DNA of 64,000 nt, from NCBI RefSeq assembly GCF_003261055.1, contig NZ_CP030073.1, positions 6,820,001-6,884,000 of the forward strand. Reading direction: 5' to 3'. A program made the position numbers and the translations under genes. The notes under the pieces are model-generated. The model did not search any database. It worked only from the letters and a program-made list of their open reading frames with translations, and had not been told where the DNA came from. Positions 1 through 7,180 of this stretch are shown in pieces. Each line of letters begins with the position of its first letter. Within the stretch, counting starts at the first letter, position 1. This stretch comes from Streptomyces cadmiisoli. Its GTDB lineage: Bacteria > Actinomycetota > Actinomycetes > Streptomycetales > Streptomycetaceae.

Positions 1-690
1 GTGACCCGTGTGGTGCCCGGGGAGCCGGCGGCCGTCGCGGAGTTCCTCGCCGGCCGGCCCGTCACCGCGCTCCCGGGTGTCGGCGCCGCGACCGCCCGCA
101 CCCTGCGCGAGTACGGCCTCGACACCCTCGGCCGGGTCGCCACCGCGCCGCTGTCCACGCTCCAGCGCCTGATCGGCGCGACGGCCGGCCGCGAGCTGCA
201 CGAGAAGGCGAACGGCGTCGACCGCGGCCGCGTCGTACCGAACGCCGTCTCCCGCTCCCTGGCCACCGAACGACCGTTCTCGCGCGACGAGCTGGACCCC
301 GACCGGCACCGCCGCGCACTGCTCGCCGCCGCCGGGGAACTGGGCGCCCGGCTGCGCGCCCTGGAGAAGGTCTGCCGCACCCTGACCCTCACCGTCCGCT
401 ACGCCGACCGCTCCGCCACCACCCGCAGCCGCACCCTCACGGAACCCACGGCCCACTCGGCGGCGCTGGCGAAGGCGGCGTACGGCATGTACGAGTCCCT
501 CGGTCTCCAGCGTGCCCGGGTCCGCGCGCTCGCCCTGCGCGCCGAGGGTCTCGCCTCGGCTGAGAAGGCCTCCCACCAGCTCACCTTCGACCCCGTGGAC
601 GAGAAGGTCCGCCGTATCGAGGAGGTCGCGGACCGCGCGCGAGCGAGGTTCGGGGCGCGGGCGGTGATGCCGGGGTCGCTGGCCGCGTGA
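1..690 (+). CDS. dinB: DNA polymerase IV (Y-family), C-terminal part, cut by the window edge
   Basis: This is the 3' part of a translesion DNA polymerase that copies past damaged bases. The catalytic palm and its acidic residues lie off the left edge. What is visible starts at the thumb helix-hairpin-helix (LPGVGAATARTLREYGL, about residue 24 on). After NGVDRGRV comes the little-finger domain, opened by RSLATERPF near residue 85. Close to the C-terminus, HQLTFDP resembles a beta-clamp-binding motif. The GTG at base 1 is an internal codon, not a real start. The family is clear; whether this is a main or accessory DinB paralogue cannot be decided from this part. Confidence 0.85.
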   Translation: MTRVVPGEPAAVAEFLAGRPVTALPGVGAATARTLREYGLDTLGRVATAPLSTLQRLIGATAGRELHEKANGVDRGRVVPNAVSRSLATERPFSRDELDPDRHRRALLAAAGELGARLRALEKVCRTLTLTVRYADRSATTRSRTLTEPTAHSAALAKAAYGMYESLGLQRARVRALALRAEGLASAEKASHQLTFDPVDEKVRRIEEVADRARARFGARAVMPGSLAA

Positions 691-698
691 CTCCCGGC

Positions 699-730
699 GC
701 GTCCCCGCGGCCGCCGGCCCGCGGGGGCGC
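699..730. terminator. Hairpin after dinB
   Basis: A GC-rich inverted repeat begins a few bases after the dinB stop: GCGTCCCCGCGGCC pairs with GGCCCGCGGGGGCGC across a 3-base loop, with one bulged base and one G-T pair. There is no T-tract, as is usual for Streptomyces terminators. Confidence 0.5.
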
Positions 731-826
731 GGCGCGCACCGGGCCGCCCAAGGGGCCCGTACGGCACTGCTCATGACCGGTTATCACTGCGAGTTTTTAC
801 TGACGCGTAACTTCCCACTTGAACTA

Positions 827-846
827 CTCGTCCGTAACTTGACGAG
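827..846. promoter_or_regulatory. Inverted repeat upstream of the secreted lipase
   Basis: A perfect 6-bp inverted repeat, CTCGTC-N8-GACGAG, lies about 80 bp before the lipase start. A second GTAACTT copy sits just to its left. TTGACG inside the repeat could serve as a -35 element, but the -10 is weak. It is a possible operator or promoter element with no identified partner. Confidence 0.3.
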
Positions 847-922
847 TGAACGGCATCCTCGTGATCCGGATCACAGGGCGTAAGGCAATCGCAACTCCCT
901 TGAGCCGCAAGGAGATCACCCG

Positions 923-1801
923 ATGCTGCCCTGGAAACGAGTGCTCAGATCCGCTGCCGCGCTGCTGCTGGCAGCCGTCGCCGCCACCCTCCCCGCCGCC
1001 ACCGCAGCCCATGGGGCCGACACCGCCACCGCCACGGCCTCGTCCGGCGGCTGGAACGACTACTCCTGCAAGCCCTCCACCGCCCACCCCCGCCCCGTCG
1101 TCCTGGTGCACGGCACCTTCGGCAACTCCGTCGACAACTGGCTGGGGCTGGCACCCTACCTGACCAACCGCGGTTACTGCGTCTTCTCGCTCGATTACGG
1201 CCAGCTGCCGGGTGTCCCGTTCTTCCACGGCCTCGGCCCGATCGACAAGTCGGCGGAGCAACTGGACCGGTTCGTCGACAAGGTGCTCGCCGCGACCGGC
1301 GCCGGCGAGGTCGACCTCGTCGGGCACTCGCAGGGCGGCATGATGCCCCGCCACTACCTCCGGTTCCTCGGCGGAGCAGCCGAGGTGAACGCCCTCATCG
1401 GCCTCGCGCCCTCCAACCACGGCGCGACGCTGAGCGGACTCACCCATTTGCTGCCGTACTTCCCGGGCGCCGAGGAACTGCTCTCGGCCGCCACCCCCGC
1501 CCTCGCCGACCAGATCCCCGGTTCCGCCTTCCTCACCGAGCTCAACGAGGGCGGCGACACCGTGCCCGGCGTCCGGTACACCGTCATCACCACCAAGTAC
1601 GACCAGGTGGTCACGCCGTACCGCAGCCAGTTCCTGAGCGGTTCGAACGTGCGCAACGTCCTGCTCCAGGACCTGTGCCCGGTCGACCTCTCGGAGCACG
1701 TGGCGATCGGGCTGTTCGACCGGATCGCCTTCCACGAGGTGGCCAACGCCCTCGATCCGGCCCGGGCCAAGCCCACCACCTGCGCGTCGGTGTTCAGTTG
1801 A
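923..1801 (+). CDS. Secreted alpha/beta-hydrolase lipase/esterase
   Basis: A secreted triacylglycerol lipase or esterase of the alpha/beta-hydrolase fold, 292 residues. Residues 1-30 or so form a signal peptide (WKRVLRSAAALLLAAVAATL, then an Ala-rich cleavage region). VVLVHGTFGN near residue 60 supplies the oxyanion loop. The nucleophile is Ser136 in GHSQGG, and a late His (SEHVAIG) is the likely general base. Several Cys residues in the mature part suggest disulfides, typical of exported Streptomyces lipases. AAGGAG sits 9 bases before the ATG. It is monocistronic, with a hairpin straight after the stop. From memory it resembles S. coelicolor SCO1735, a studied extracellular lipase; this is unverified. 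Confidence 0.85.
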   Translation: MLPWKRVLRSAAALLLAAVAATLPAATAAHGADTATATASSGGWNDYSCKPSTAHPRPVVLVHGTFGNSVDNWLGLAPYLTNRGYCVFSLDYGQLPGVPFFHGLGPIDKSAEQLDRFVDKVLAATGAGEVDLVGHSQGGMMPRHYLRFLGGAAEVNALIGLAPSNHGATLSGLTHLLPYFPGAEELLSAATPALADQIPGSAFLTELNEGGDTVPGVRYTVITTKYDQVVTPYRSQFLSGSNVRNVLLQDLCPVDLSEHVAIGLFDRIAFHEVANALDPARAKPTTCASVFS

Positions 1802-1809
1802 GCACCGCC

Positions 1810-1844
1810 GGGGCCCGACCGGCCTGAGCCGCCGGTCAGGCCCC
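1810..1844. terminator. Hairpin terminator after the lipase
   Basis: GGGGCCCGACCGGC pairs with GCCGGTCAGGCCCC around a 7-base loop. The 14-bp stem has a single mismatch and starts 8 bases after the lipase stop codon. Confidence 0.7.
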
Positions 1845-2299
1845 GGAGTCCGGGTTCAGCGACCGCGCCGGGCACCGCCCGACCCGGCGAGCGGGACCGG
1901 ACCGACGGCGAGCGCGGCGGCCCTGCGGGGTCCGGGCACGGGGGAACTCCTCGTGACGGTCACCGGGGGATTTCCGGGTGGGCATCCCGTGGGGGGACGG
2001 TCAGAAACTAGCCCCGGAAGACCGTGAAGTCGCCTGCCGGAGGCGATCGGCGGAGATCCTTATGGTCGCTTTAAGGGAGTGCTCAGACTGCGCTGAGGAT
2101 CGAGGCGCCCGAGGACGCACACGCGCGTGCGCTCGGACCGACCGGGACCCGGCTCCGCACCGACGCGTCGACGCGGAGAACGGGCGGATCCATCCGAGAT
2201 ACGGCTACGAGGCCGTGGCCCGGTGAACGGACGGGCCCCACGACCAGGGCCACCGCAAGCCGCCGTGCCCAGGCGCCGCTCGCCGGCCGCCCGGCCCGG
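1845..2299. other. Intergenic stretch without a supported gene
   Basis: An open frame at 1978-2226 lacks a ribosome site and has arginine/acid-rich shadow-like composition, so it was not called. I see no clear promoter, repeat or RNA structure here. Confidence 0.4.
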
Positions 2300-2434
2300 T
2301 CACCCCTGCGGCCACCACGTCCGCGCGATGTCCTTGCGCACCTCAGGGCGCTCGGCCGTCCGCTCGTCGGCTTCCTCGCGGATGCGGCGGGCGTCCGTCC
2401 TGCGCGGGGGCTTGTGCACGGTGAGTCGGCGCAT
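2300..2434 (-). CDS. Small basic 44-residue protein of unknown function
   Basis: A short leftward frame encodes 44 residues that start MRRLTVHKPPRRTDARRI and end ARTWWPQG. A strong ribosome site (AAGGAGG, 5 bases before ATG) and regular codon use support it. The protein is highly charged, probably one helix rich in Arg and Glu, with no signal peptide or membrane segment. It is divergent from the methyltransferase gene, and the 139 bp between them hold the duplicated promoter-like element. I do not recognise a function. Small conserved proteins of this kind are common in Streptomyces, but conservation would need a search. Confidence 0.6.
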   Translation of the reverse strand: MRRLTVHKPPRRTDARRIREEADERTAERPEVRKDIARTWWPQG

Positions 2435-2516
2435 GGCTGCCTCCTTCAGTGCCTGCCGGGTCCCGTGGTGTCACGGAGGCAGACCCTTTCCGGGAGGGTT
2501 GCTCATCGGTACCACC

Positions 2517-2563
2517 CTGTCAGTGGCGGGTGTCACCAATCGACTGTCAGTGGCGGGTGTCAC
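2517..2563 (+). promoter_or_regulatory. Duplicated RecA-NDp/PafBC-like promoter element
   Basis: The 20-mer CTGTCAGTGGCGGGTGTCAC occurs twice, 27 bp apart (2517-2536 and 2544-2563). It matches 8 of 9 bases of TTGTCRGTG, the conserved upstream half of the actinobacterial RecA-independent DNA-damage promoter TTGTCRGTG-N8-TANNNT. In the second copy the N8 is followed by CACGCT, matching the A and final T of TANNNT. That would place transcription start at or next to the methyltransferase ATG. Confidence 0.55.
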
Positions 2564-2573
2564 GCTGGGCCTC

Positions 2574-3188
2574 ATGACGGATGACGACGGTACGACCTCG
2601 CCGGACGCCGTGGACTGGGACGCGTCGGCCGCCGGCTTCGACGACGAGCCGGACCACGGGCTGCGCGACCCTGACGTCCGGGCCGCCTGGGCGGAGCGAC
2701 TGAGCCGGTGGCTGCCCGGCCCCGCCCGCGACGTCCTCGACCTGGGCTGCGGCACCGGCAGCCTGTCGCTGCTCGCGGCCGAGCAGGGGCACCGCGTCAC
2801 CGGTGTCGACCGGTCCCGGGCCATGGTGGACCGGGCCCGCGCGAAGCTCGCCGGACGTGACGCCGCGTTCCTCGTCGGTGACGCGGTGGCGCCCCCGGTG
2901 GGGGAGCAGCGTTTCGACGTCGTCCTCGTGCGGCACGTCGTGTGGACGCTGCCGGACCCCGGCCGCGCGCTGCGGCACTGGCGGGGGCTGGTGCGGCCCG
3001 GCGGACGGTTCGTGCTGGTCGAGGGGGTGTGGGGGACGTCGAGTCCGGTCGGCATCCCGGCCGAGCGGCTGCTCGCGCTCGTGCTGCCGCTGGTGGGGCA
3101 GGCGCGCGTGGAGCGGCTGTCGGAGGACGCCCGGCTGTGGGGCAGAGCCGTGGAGGACGAGCGATACGCCCTGGTGGCGGTGGTCTGA
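2574..3188 (+). CDS. SAM-dependent class I methyltransferase
   Basis: A 204-residue methyltransferase of the Methyltransf_11/25 type, substrate unknown. Motif I (VLDLGCGTGSLSLLA, about residue 50) binds S-adenosylmethionine. VTGVDRS is motif post-I, FDVVLVRHVVWTL is motif II, and LVRPGGRFVLVEG is motif III. There is no ribosome site before the ATG, but a -10-like hexamer ends 7 bases upstream, so the transcript is probably leaderless. This is why the start was placed here rather than further upstream in the same open frame. The duplicated damage-type element in front suggests induction by DNA damage, which is inference. The enzyme could act on a small molecule, a lipid or nucleic acid. Confidence 0.85.
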   Translation: MTDDDGTTSPDAVDWDASAAGFDDEPDHGLRDPDVRAAWAERLSRWLPGPARDVLDLGCGTGSLSLLAAEQGHRVTGVDRSRAMVDRARAKLAGRDAAFLVGDAVAPPVGEQRFDVVLVRHVVWTLPDPGRALRHWRGLVRPGGRFVLVEGVWGTSSPVGIPAERLLALVLPLVGQARVERLSEDARLWGRAVEDERYALVAVV

Positions 3189-3238
3189 GGCCGTCCCAGG
3201 GCCGGGCCGCGCGGCAGGCGGGAATTCGACGACCGGCC

Positions 3239-3739
3239 CTAGCCGAGCAGCGCCTCGAAGGCGTCGTCGTGGGCCAGGGCCTCCAGCTCGTCCAGGGCGG
3301 CGACGGCGGCGGCCGCCGCTGCCGGGTCCCGCGCCGGCAGGCCGCTCAGCGCGAACTCGTCCTCGTCCAGCCGGCGTACGTCCGTGCCGTCGGCGGAGCG
3401 CCACAGGTCCAGGTCGAGATCCTCGACGACCAGCCGCGTGCCCGACAGCTCGGCCGGGCGGGTGACGTCGCAGTACCAGCCCTTCAACACCCCCCGGGCG
3501 TCGCGGACCTCCTTCACCGAGTACCAGCGGTCGCGCCAGTAGTGCTCGGTGAAGACGTCGCCCGACTCGAAGCGCACGAAGCCGAAGTCACGGGCGGCGT
3601 CACCCGCCCAGGGCGCGCGCACCGAGATCCGGACGCCGTCGTCCCCGAGCAGCTCGGCCGGGTAACGGATCTTCGTACGGCCGCCCTTGACCAGGACCAC
3701 CTCCACCGTGCGGGCCGGTTCAGCCGAGTTCGCGGGCAT
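3239..3739 (-). CDS. DUF402 domain protein
   Basis: A 166-residue protein of the DUF402/FomD-like group, whose characterised members hydrolyse nucleoside di- or triphosphates or nucleotidyl conjugates using acidic metal-binding residues. Visible hallmarks are the Tyr- and Trp-rich core (HYWRDRWYSVKEV), the GWYCDVTRP stretch, and the acidic VVEDLDLDLW with DEDEFAL, which would hold the metal. The C-terminal third is an Ala- and acid-rich helix. Its ATG lies inside the end of the preceding acetyltransferase gene (20-base overlap), so the two are probably translated together. The substrate is unknown. Confidence 0.8.
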   Translation of the reverse strand: MPANSAEPARTVEVVLVKGGRTKIRYPAELLGDDGVRISVRAPWAGDAARDFGFVRFESGDVFTEHYWRDRWYSVKEVRDARGVLKGWYCDVTRPAELSGTRLVVEDLDLDLWRSADGTDVRRLDEDEFALSGLPARDPAAAAAAVAALDELEALAHDDAFEALLG

Positions 3740-4649
3740 GGCGCACCTCCGTGGCGCAGATCTCGTACCCGAACCACCTGTTGATCGCGAGCATCGGGCC
3801 GTTGCCCGCGTCGTTGCCGGTGTAGGCCTCCCGGTACCCGGCCGCGCGGGCGCGGTGCAGGGAGTCGTTCTTGGCGAGCTTGGCCAGGCCCCGGCCGCGG
3901 AAGGCGCGGGCGGTGCCGGTCATGGCGCTGCCGTAGCGGGTGCCGCCGTCGGTGTGGGCCGCGCTGAAGGCGACCGGCCGGCCGTCGACGACCACGACCG
4001 AGGTCAGGTCGAGATCGAGGAGCGGTCCGTGCCAGGTGCCCTCGAGCCAGGCCTCGTAGTCCGTGAGTTCGTGGTCGATGTCGCTCGGCTCGTCCGACGT
4101 CGCCTCCGCGTCCAGCTCGAACATCGGCCGGGGATCGGCCGCGAAGTCGGCGGCCGTACGCAGTTCGGCGCCCGCCGGCGGGTCCGCGAGGGGCGGCAGC
4201 GCGCCGTCGGCCAGATCGAGGCGCAGGAAGTGCGCGCTGCGGCTCGCGCGATAGCCGTGGCGCTCGGCGAAGGCGCGGTCGGCCGGGGCGTCCAGGACCC
4301 AGGTGAACAGCCTCGTCGCCCCCAGCGCGGCGAGATGTTCCTCCGCGGTGCGGACCAGCAGCGAACCGGCGCCGTGCCGCAGCCGCTCCGGATGCACATA
4401 GACGTTGACGTAGCCCTGGCCCGGCTCCGGGCTCTCATGGGCCAGACCGACCTGCGCCGTGCCGATGATCTCGCCGTCCCGCTCGGCGACCAGGGCGCGG
4501 TGATGGGCGTCGGGGTGGGCCCGGGTCACGCCGTGGACGACGGAGCGCGGGGTGGACAGCATGAAGGGCAGCGCGAGATGCCGGACCCGGGCGAAGCCCT
4601 CGACATCGGCCGGGACGTCGGGGCGCAGGTCGCGCACGATCACAGTCAT
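3720..4649 (-). CDS. GNAT acetyltransferase with two GNAT domains
   Basis: A 309-residue protein made of two GNAT-fold halves, a layout seen in Streptomyces acetyltransferases of the Eis/mycothiol-synthase-like size class. In the N-terminal half, ERDGEIIGTAQVGL is the core strand and RHGAGSLLVRTAEEHL (about residues 90-105) carries the R-x-x-G-x-G/A acetyl-CoA loop. In the C-terminal half, DGRPVAFSAAHTDG and RGRGLAKLAKNDSL (about 255) give the second acetyl-CoA site, followed by a typical final Asn/Tyr-containing strand. It is the first gene of a two-gene leftward operon with the DUF402 gene. The substrate is unknown. Confidence 0.85.
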   Translation of the reverse strand: MTVIVRDLRPDVPADVEGFARVRHLALPFMLSTPRSVVHGVTRAHPDAHHRALVAERDGEIIGTAQVGLAHESPEPGQGYVNVYVHPERLRHGAGSLLVRTAEEHLAALGATRLFTWVLDAPADRAFAERHGYRASRSAHFLRLDLADGALPPLADPPAGAELRTAADFAADPRPMFELDAEATSDEPSDIDHELTDYEAWLEGTWHGPLLDLDLTSVVVVDGRPVAFSAAHTDGGTRYGSAMTGTARAFRGRGLAKLAKNDSLHRARAAGYREAYTGNDAGNGPMLAINRWFGYEICATEVRHARELG

Positions 4650-4720
4650 GGGGGCGCAGGCTACGTGGAGGAACGGGCCGGGTGCCTCCCATTTTGCGGC
4701 GGGTGCGGAAGAATCGCTCC

Positions 4721-5095
4721 GTGACCTTGCAGATCCACATCGATGAGGGTGCCGAGGCGCCGCCGTTCGAGCAGGTGCGGGAGCAGATCTCCACGCAGGC
4801 GCGGTCGGGGGTGCTGCCCGTGGGGTACCGGCTGCCGACGGTTCGCGGGCTCGCGGAGGCGCTCGGGCTGGCCGCGAACACGGTGGCCAAGGCGTACCGG
4901 GCGCTGGAGACGGACGGGGTGATCGAGACCCGCGGACGCAACGGGACGTTCGTCGCGGCCGCCGGCTCGGCGGCGGAGCGTCAGGCGGCGTCGGCCGCGC
5001 AGGCGTACGCGGACCGGGTCCGGCGGCTCGGGCTCGGCGAGGACGCCGCGCTCGCCGCGGTGAGCGACGCCCTGCGGGCGGCCTACCGGCAGTAG
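4721..5095 (+). CDS. GntR-family regulator, YtrA subfamily
   Basis: A 124-residue repressor with an N-terminal winged helix (PPFEQVREQISTQARSG, then LPTVRGLAEALGLAANTVAKAY as the recognition region) and only a short C-terminal helical tail of about 45 residues. This is the YtrA layout, which lacks a large ligand domain. The GTG start was chosen because GGAAG sits 8 bases upstream. The frame runs a further 13 codons upstream without a better site. YtrA regulators normally sit beside an ABC transporter operon they control; none is next to this one, so the target is not evident. Confidence 0.82.
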   Translation: MTLQIHIDEGAEAPPFEQVREQISTQARSGVLPVGYRLPTVRGLAEALGLAANTVAKAYRALETDGVIETRGRNGTFVAAAGSAAERQAASAAQAYADRVRRLGLGEDAALAAVSDALRAAYRQ

Positions 5096-5114
5096 CCGGG
5101 ACGCGGACGCCGGG

Positions 5115-5888
5115 TCATCCCCGGGTGAGCAGGTCCTGCGGGGTGCGGGTGACCGTCAGCCCCGCACCGTGCGCAAGGACCGCGAACGCCGACGCGTCCT
5201 CCACCGCCGCCCCGCCCGGGTCGTTGTTGAAGTAGGCGTACACGTCCTGCCGGTCGGACCAGGTGGTCGCGATCCGGTCGACCCAGGTGCGCAGGGACCG
5301 GCGCCCGTAGTGGGGCCACGGGTGGGCGCGGCCCTGGTGGAAGCGGACGTAGCCCCAGTCGGCGGTGCGGCGCAGCGGCGTCGCGGGGCGACCGAGGACG
5401 TCCGCCCAGCACAGCGCCGCGCCCCTGGACCGCAGCACCTCCTCGACCCGCGGGGTCCACCACGAGTCGTGGCGCGGTTCGACCGCCACGCGCGTCGAGG
5501 CGGGGAAGCAGCCGAGGCAGGCGTCCAGCAGGTCCGGGTCCGCGCGCAGCGTCGGCGGCAGCTGGAGCAGGACCGGGCCGAGCCGGCGGCCGAGGCCCGC
5601 GGCATGGCTCATCAGACGGTGCACCGGTTCCTCGGGGTCCCGCAGCCGCCTGACGTGGGTCAGGTAGCGGCTGGCCTTGACCGCGACGACGAAGTCCGGC
5701 GGCACGCGTTCCCGCCAGGCGGCGAAGTTCTCCCGTGTCGGCAGCCGGTAGAACGCGTTGTTCACCTCCACGGTGGCGAAGCGCGCCGCGTACTCCTCCA
5801 GCCACAGCCGGGTGGGACAGCCCTCCGGGTACAGCAGCCCCCGCCAGTCCTTGTACTGCCACCCCGACGTGCCGACGAACAGGGTCAT
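5115..5888 (-). CDS. DUF72 (YecE-like) TIM-barrel protein
   Basis: A 257-residue DUF72 protein. The family has a TIM-barrel fold related to sugar isomerases/endonuclease IV, and no firmly established reaction. Recognisable blocks are FVGTSGWQYKDWRGLLYP at the N-terminus, FATVEVNNAFYRLP, FVVAVKASRYLTH, LGPVLLQLPP, VAVEPRHDSW and DVYAYFNNDPGGAA, in family order. It is full length, and the ATG fits the family N-terminus. It converges on the GntR gene with a 19-bp gap and no obvious terminator. Confidence 0.85.
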   Translation of the reverse strand: MTLFVGTSGWQYKDWRGLLYPEGCPTRLWLEEYAARFATVEVNNAFYRLPTRENFAAWRERVPPDFVVAVKASRYLTHVRRLRDPEEPVHRLMSHAAGLGRRLGPVLLQLPPTLRADPDLLDACLGCFPASTRVAVEPRHDSWWTPRVEEVLRSRGAALCWADVLGRPATPLRRTADWGYVRFHQGRAHPWPHYGRRSLRTWVDRIATTWSDRQDVYAYFNNDPGGAAVEDASAFAVLAHGAGLTVTRTPQDLLTRG

Positions 5889-5917
5889 ACCTCCATCAAA
5901 GCACCGCGGCGCGCTCC

Positions 5918-7012
5918 CTACAGGTACAGCCCCGCCTCCGTGCCGCCCCGCGGCTCCGGAAGCGCCGTCGGCGAGGTGCCCCGGCGCAGCGCGTACAGCT
6001 CCGCCAGTGTCGCGCCCTCACGGCCGACGCCCTCCTCGCCGCCCAGCCAGGCCACGGATTCCCGCCGGGTCAGCGGCCCCACCTCGATCCGCGCCAGACA
6101 GCGGCCCGGCCGGACCACGGCGGGGTGCAGCCGCTCCAGGTCCTCGTTGGTGGTCACCCCGACCAGGACGTTGCGCCCCTGGCCCAGCAGGCCGTCGGTG
6201 AGGTTGAGCAGCCGGGACAGCGCCTGCCCCGCCGTGTGCTTCGCCTCGCCGCGGATCAGCTCGTCGCAGTCCTCCAGCAGGAGCAGCCGCCAGCGGCCCT
6301 TGCCCGCCGCGTCCTCCTCGCCGATCGCGATGTCCATCAGATAGCCGACGTCGGAGAAGAGCCGCTCGGGGTCCAGGACGCAGTCCACCTGGCACCAGTC
6401 CCGCCAGGAGCGGGCGAGCGTGCGCAGCGCCGACGTCTTGCCGGTGCCGGGCGGCCCGTGCAGAAGCAGCAGCCGGCCCGCGATGTCCTCCGGGGTCGTC
6501 TTCATCAGCCGGTCCATGGCGTCCGCGACCGGAGCGGTGTAGTTGGGCCGCACCTCGTCCCACGTGCCCGCCGAGATCTGCCGCGTCGTGCGGTGCGGCC
6601 CGCGCCTCGGGGAGACGTACCAGAAGCCCATCGTCACGTTCTCCGGCTGCGGTTCGGGCTCGTCCGCCGCGCCGTCCGTGGCCTGGTCGAGGACCTTCTT
6701 CGCCAGCTCGGACGTGGTCGCCGTCACCGTGACGTCGGCCCCGCGGCTCCAGCGGGAGACGAGCAGCGTCCAGCCGTCGCCCTCCGCCAGCGTGGCACTG
6801 CGGTCGTCGTCGCGGGCCACGCGCAGCACACGGGCGTCCGGCGGCAGCAGCGTCGCCCCGGACCGCACCCGGTCGATGTTCGCCGCGTGCGAGTACGGCT
6901 GCTCGCCCGTCGCGAAGCGGCCGAGGAACAGCGCGTCGACGACATCGGACGGCGAGTCGCTGTCGTCGACGTTGAGCCGGATCGGCAGAGCGTCGTAAGG
7001 GTTCGCAGACAT
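5918..7012 (-). CDS. AAA-type ATPase with DUF5925 N-terminal domain
   Basis: A 364-residue cytoplasmic ATPase. Residues 1-140 form the actinobacterial DUF5925 region (it begins MSANPYDALPIRLNVDD). The AAA core follows: Walker A LLHGPPGTGKTSALR (about 190), Walker B LLLLEDCDELIRG, sensor 1 VGVTTNEDLERLHPAV and the arginine finger RPGRC, as in ClpX/FtsH-like ATPases. The frame stays open about 46 codons further upstream, but the start was set where the conserved sequence begins; the ribosome site is weak. It is divergent from the GH39-like gene. No neighbouring protease or partner suggests a substrate. Confidence 0.8.
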   Translation of the reverse strand: MSANPYDALPIRLNVDDSDSPSDVVDALFLGRFATGEQPYSHAANIDRVRSGATLLPPDARVLRVARDDDRSATLAEGDGWTLLVSRWSRGADVTVTATTSELAKKVLDQATDGAADEPEPQPENVTMGFWYVSPRRGPHRTTRQISAGTWDEVRPNYTAPVADAMDRLMKTTPEDIAGRLLLLHGPPGTGKTSALRTLARSWRDWCQVDCVLDPERLFSDVGYLMDIAIGEEDAAGKGRWRLLLLEDCDELIRGEAKHTAGQALSRLLNLTDGLLGQGRNVLVGVTTNEDLERLHPAVVRPGRCLARIEVGPLTRRESVAWLGGEEGVGREGATLAELYALRRGTSPTALPEPRGGTEAGLYL

Positions 7013-7180
7013 GTCGCCATGATCGGGCACACGGACGGCGTGTGCACCCGGTTTCCCTGGTGCGCGCGGAGTGTCGGCTCCACGTTCCTCCTCCTGCTGT
7101 GTCCCTCTCCGTCCCGTCACCAGGTCGTACATCCACGACATCTGCCCCAACCCCCGGCCCCGCCGTTACTGTTGCCTTCG

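Noticed and set aside
1..3. GTG at base 1 as the start of a complete gene
   Set aside because: The polymerase palm domain is missing, so the gene simply enters from outside the window.
1978..2226. 82-codon frame in the gap after the lipase
   Set aside because: It has no ribosome site, odd composition and no recognisable motif.
3196..3240. AGGGCCGG/CCGGCCCT inverted repeat in the convergent gap after the methyltransferase
   Set aside because: The arms are only 8 bp, with a loop of over 30 bases and no supporting structure; too weak to call a terminator.
5735..7180. Long upstream extension of the GH39-like frame
   Set aside because: The extension runs antisense to the DUF72 and AAA ATPase genes with shadow composition. 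The membrane anchor and the plausible start are at 7181.
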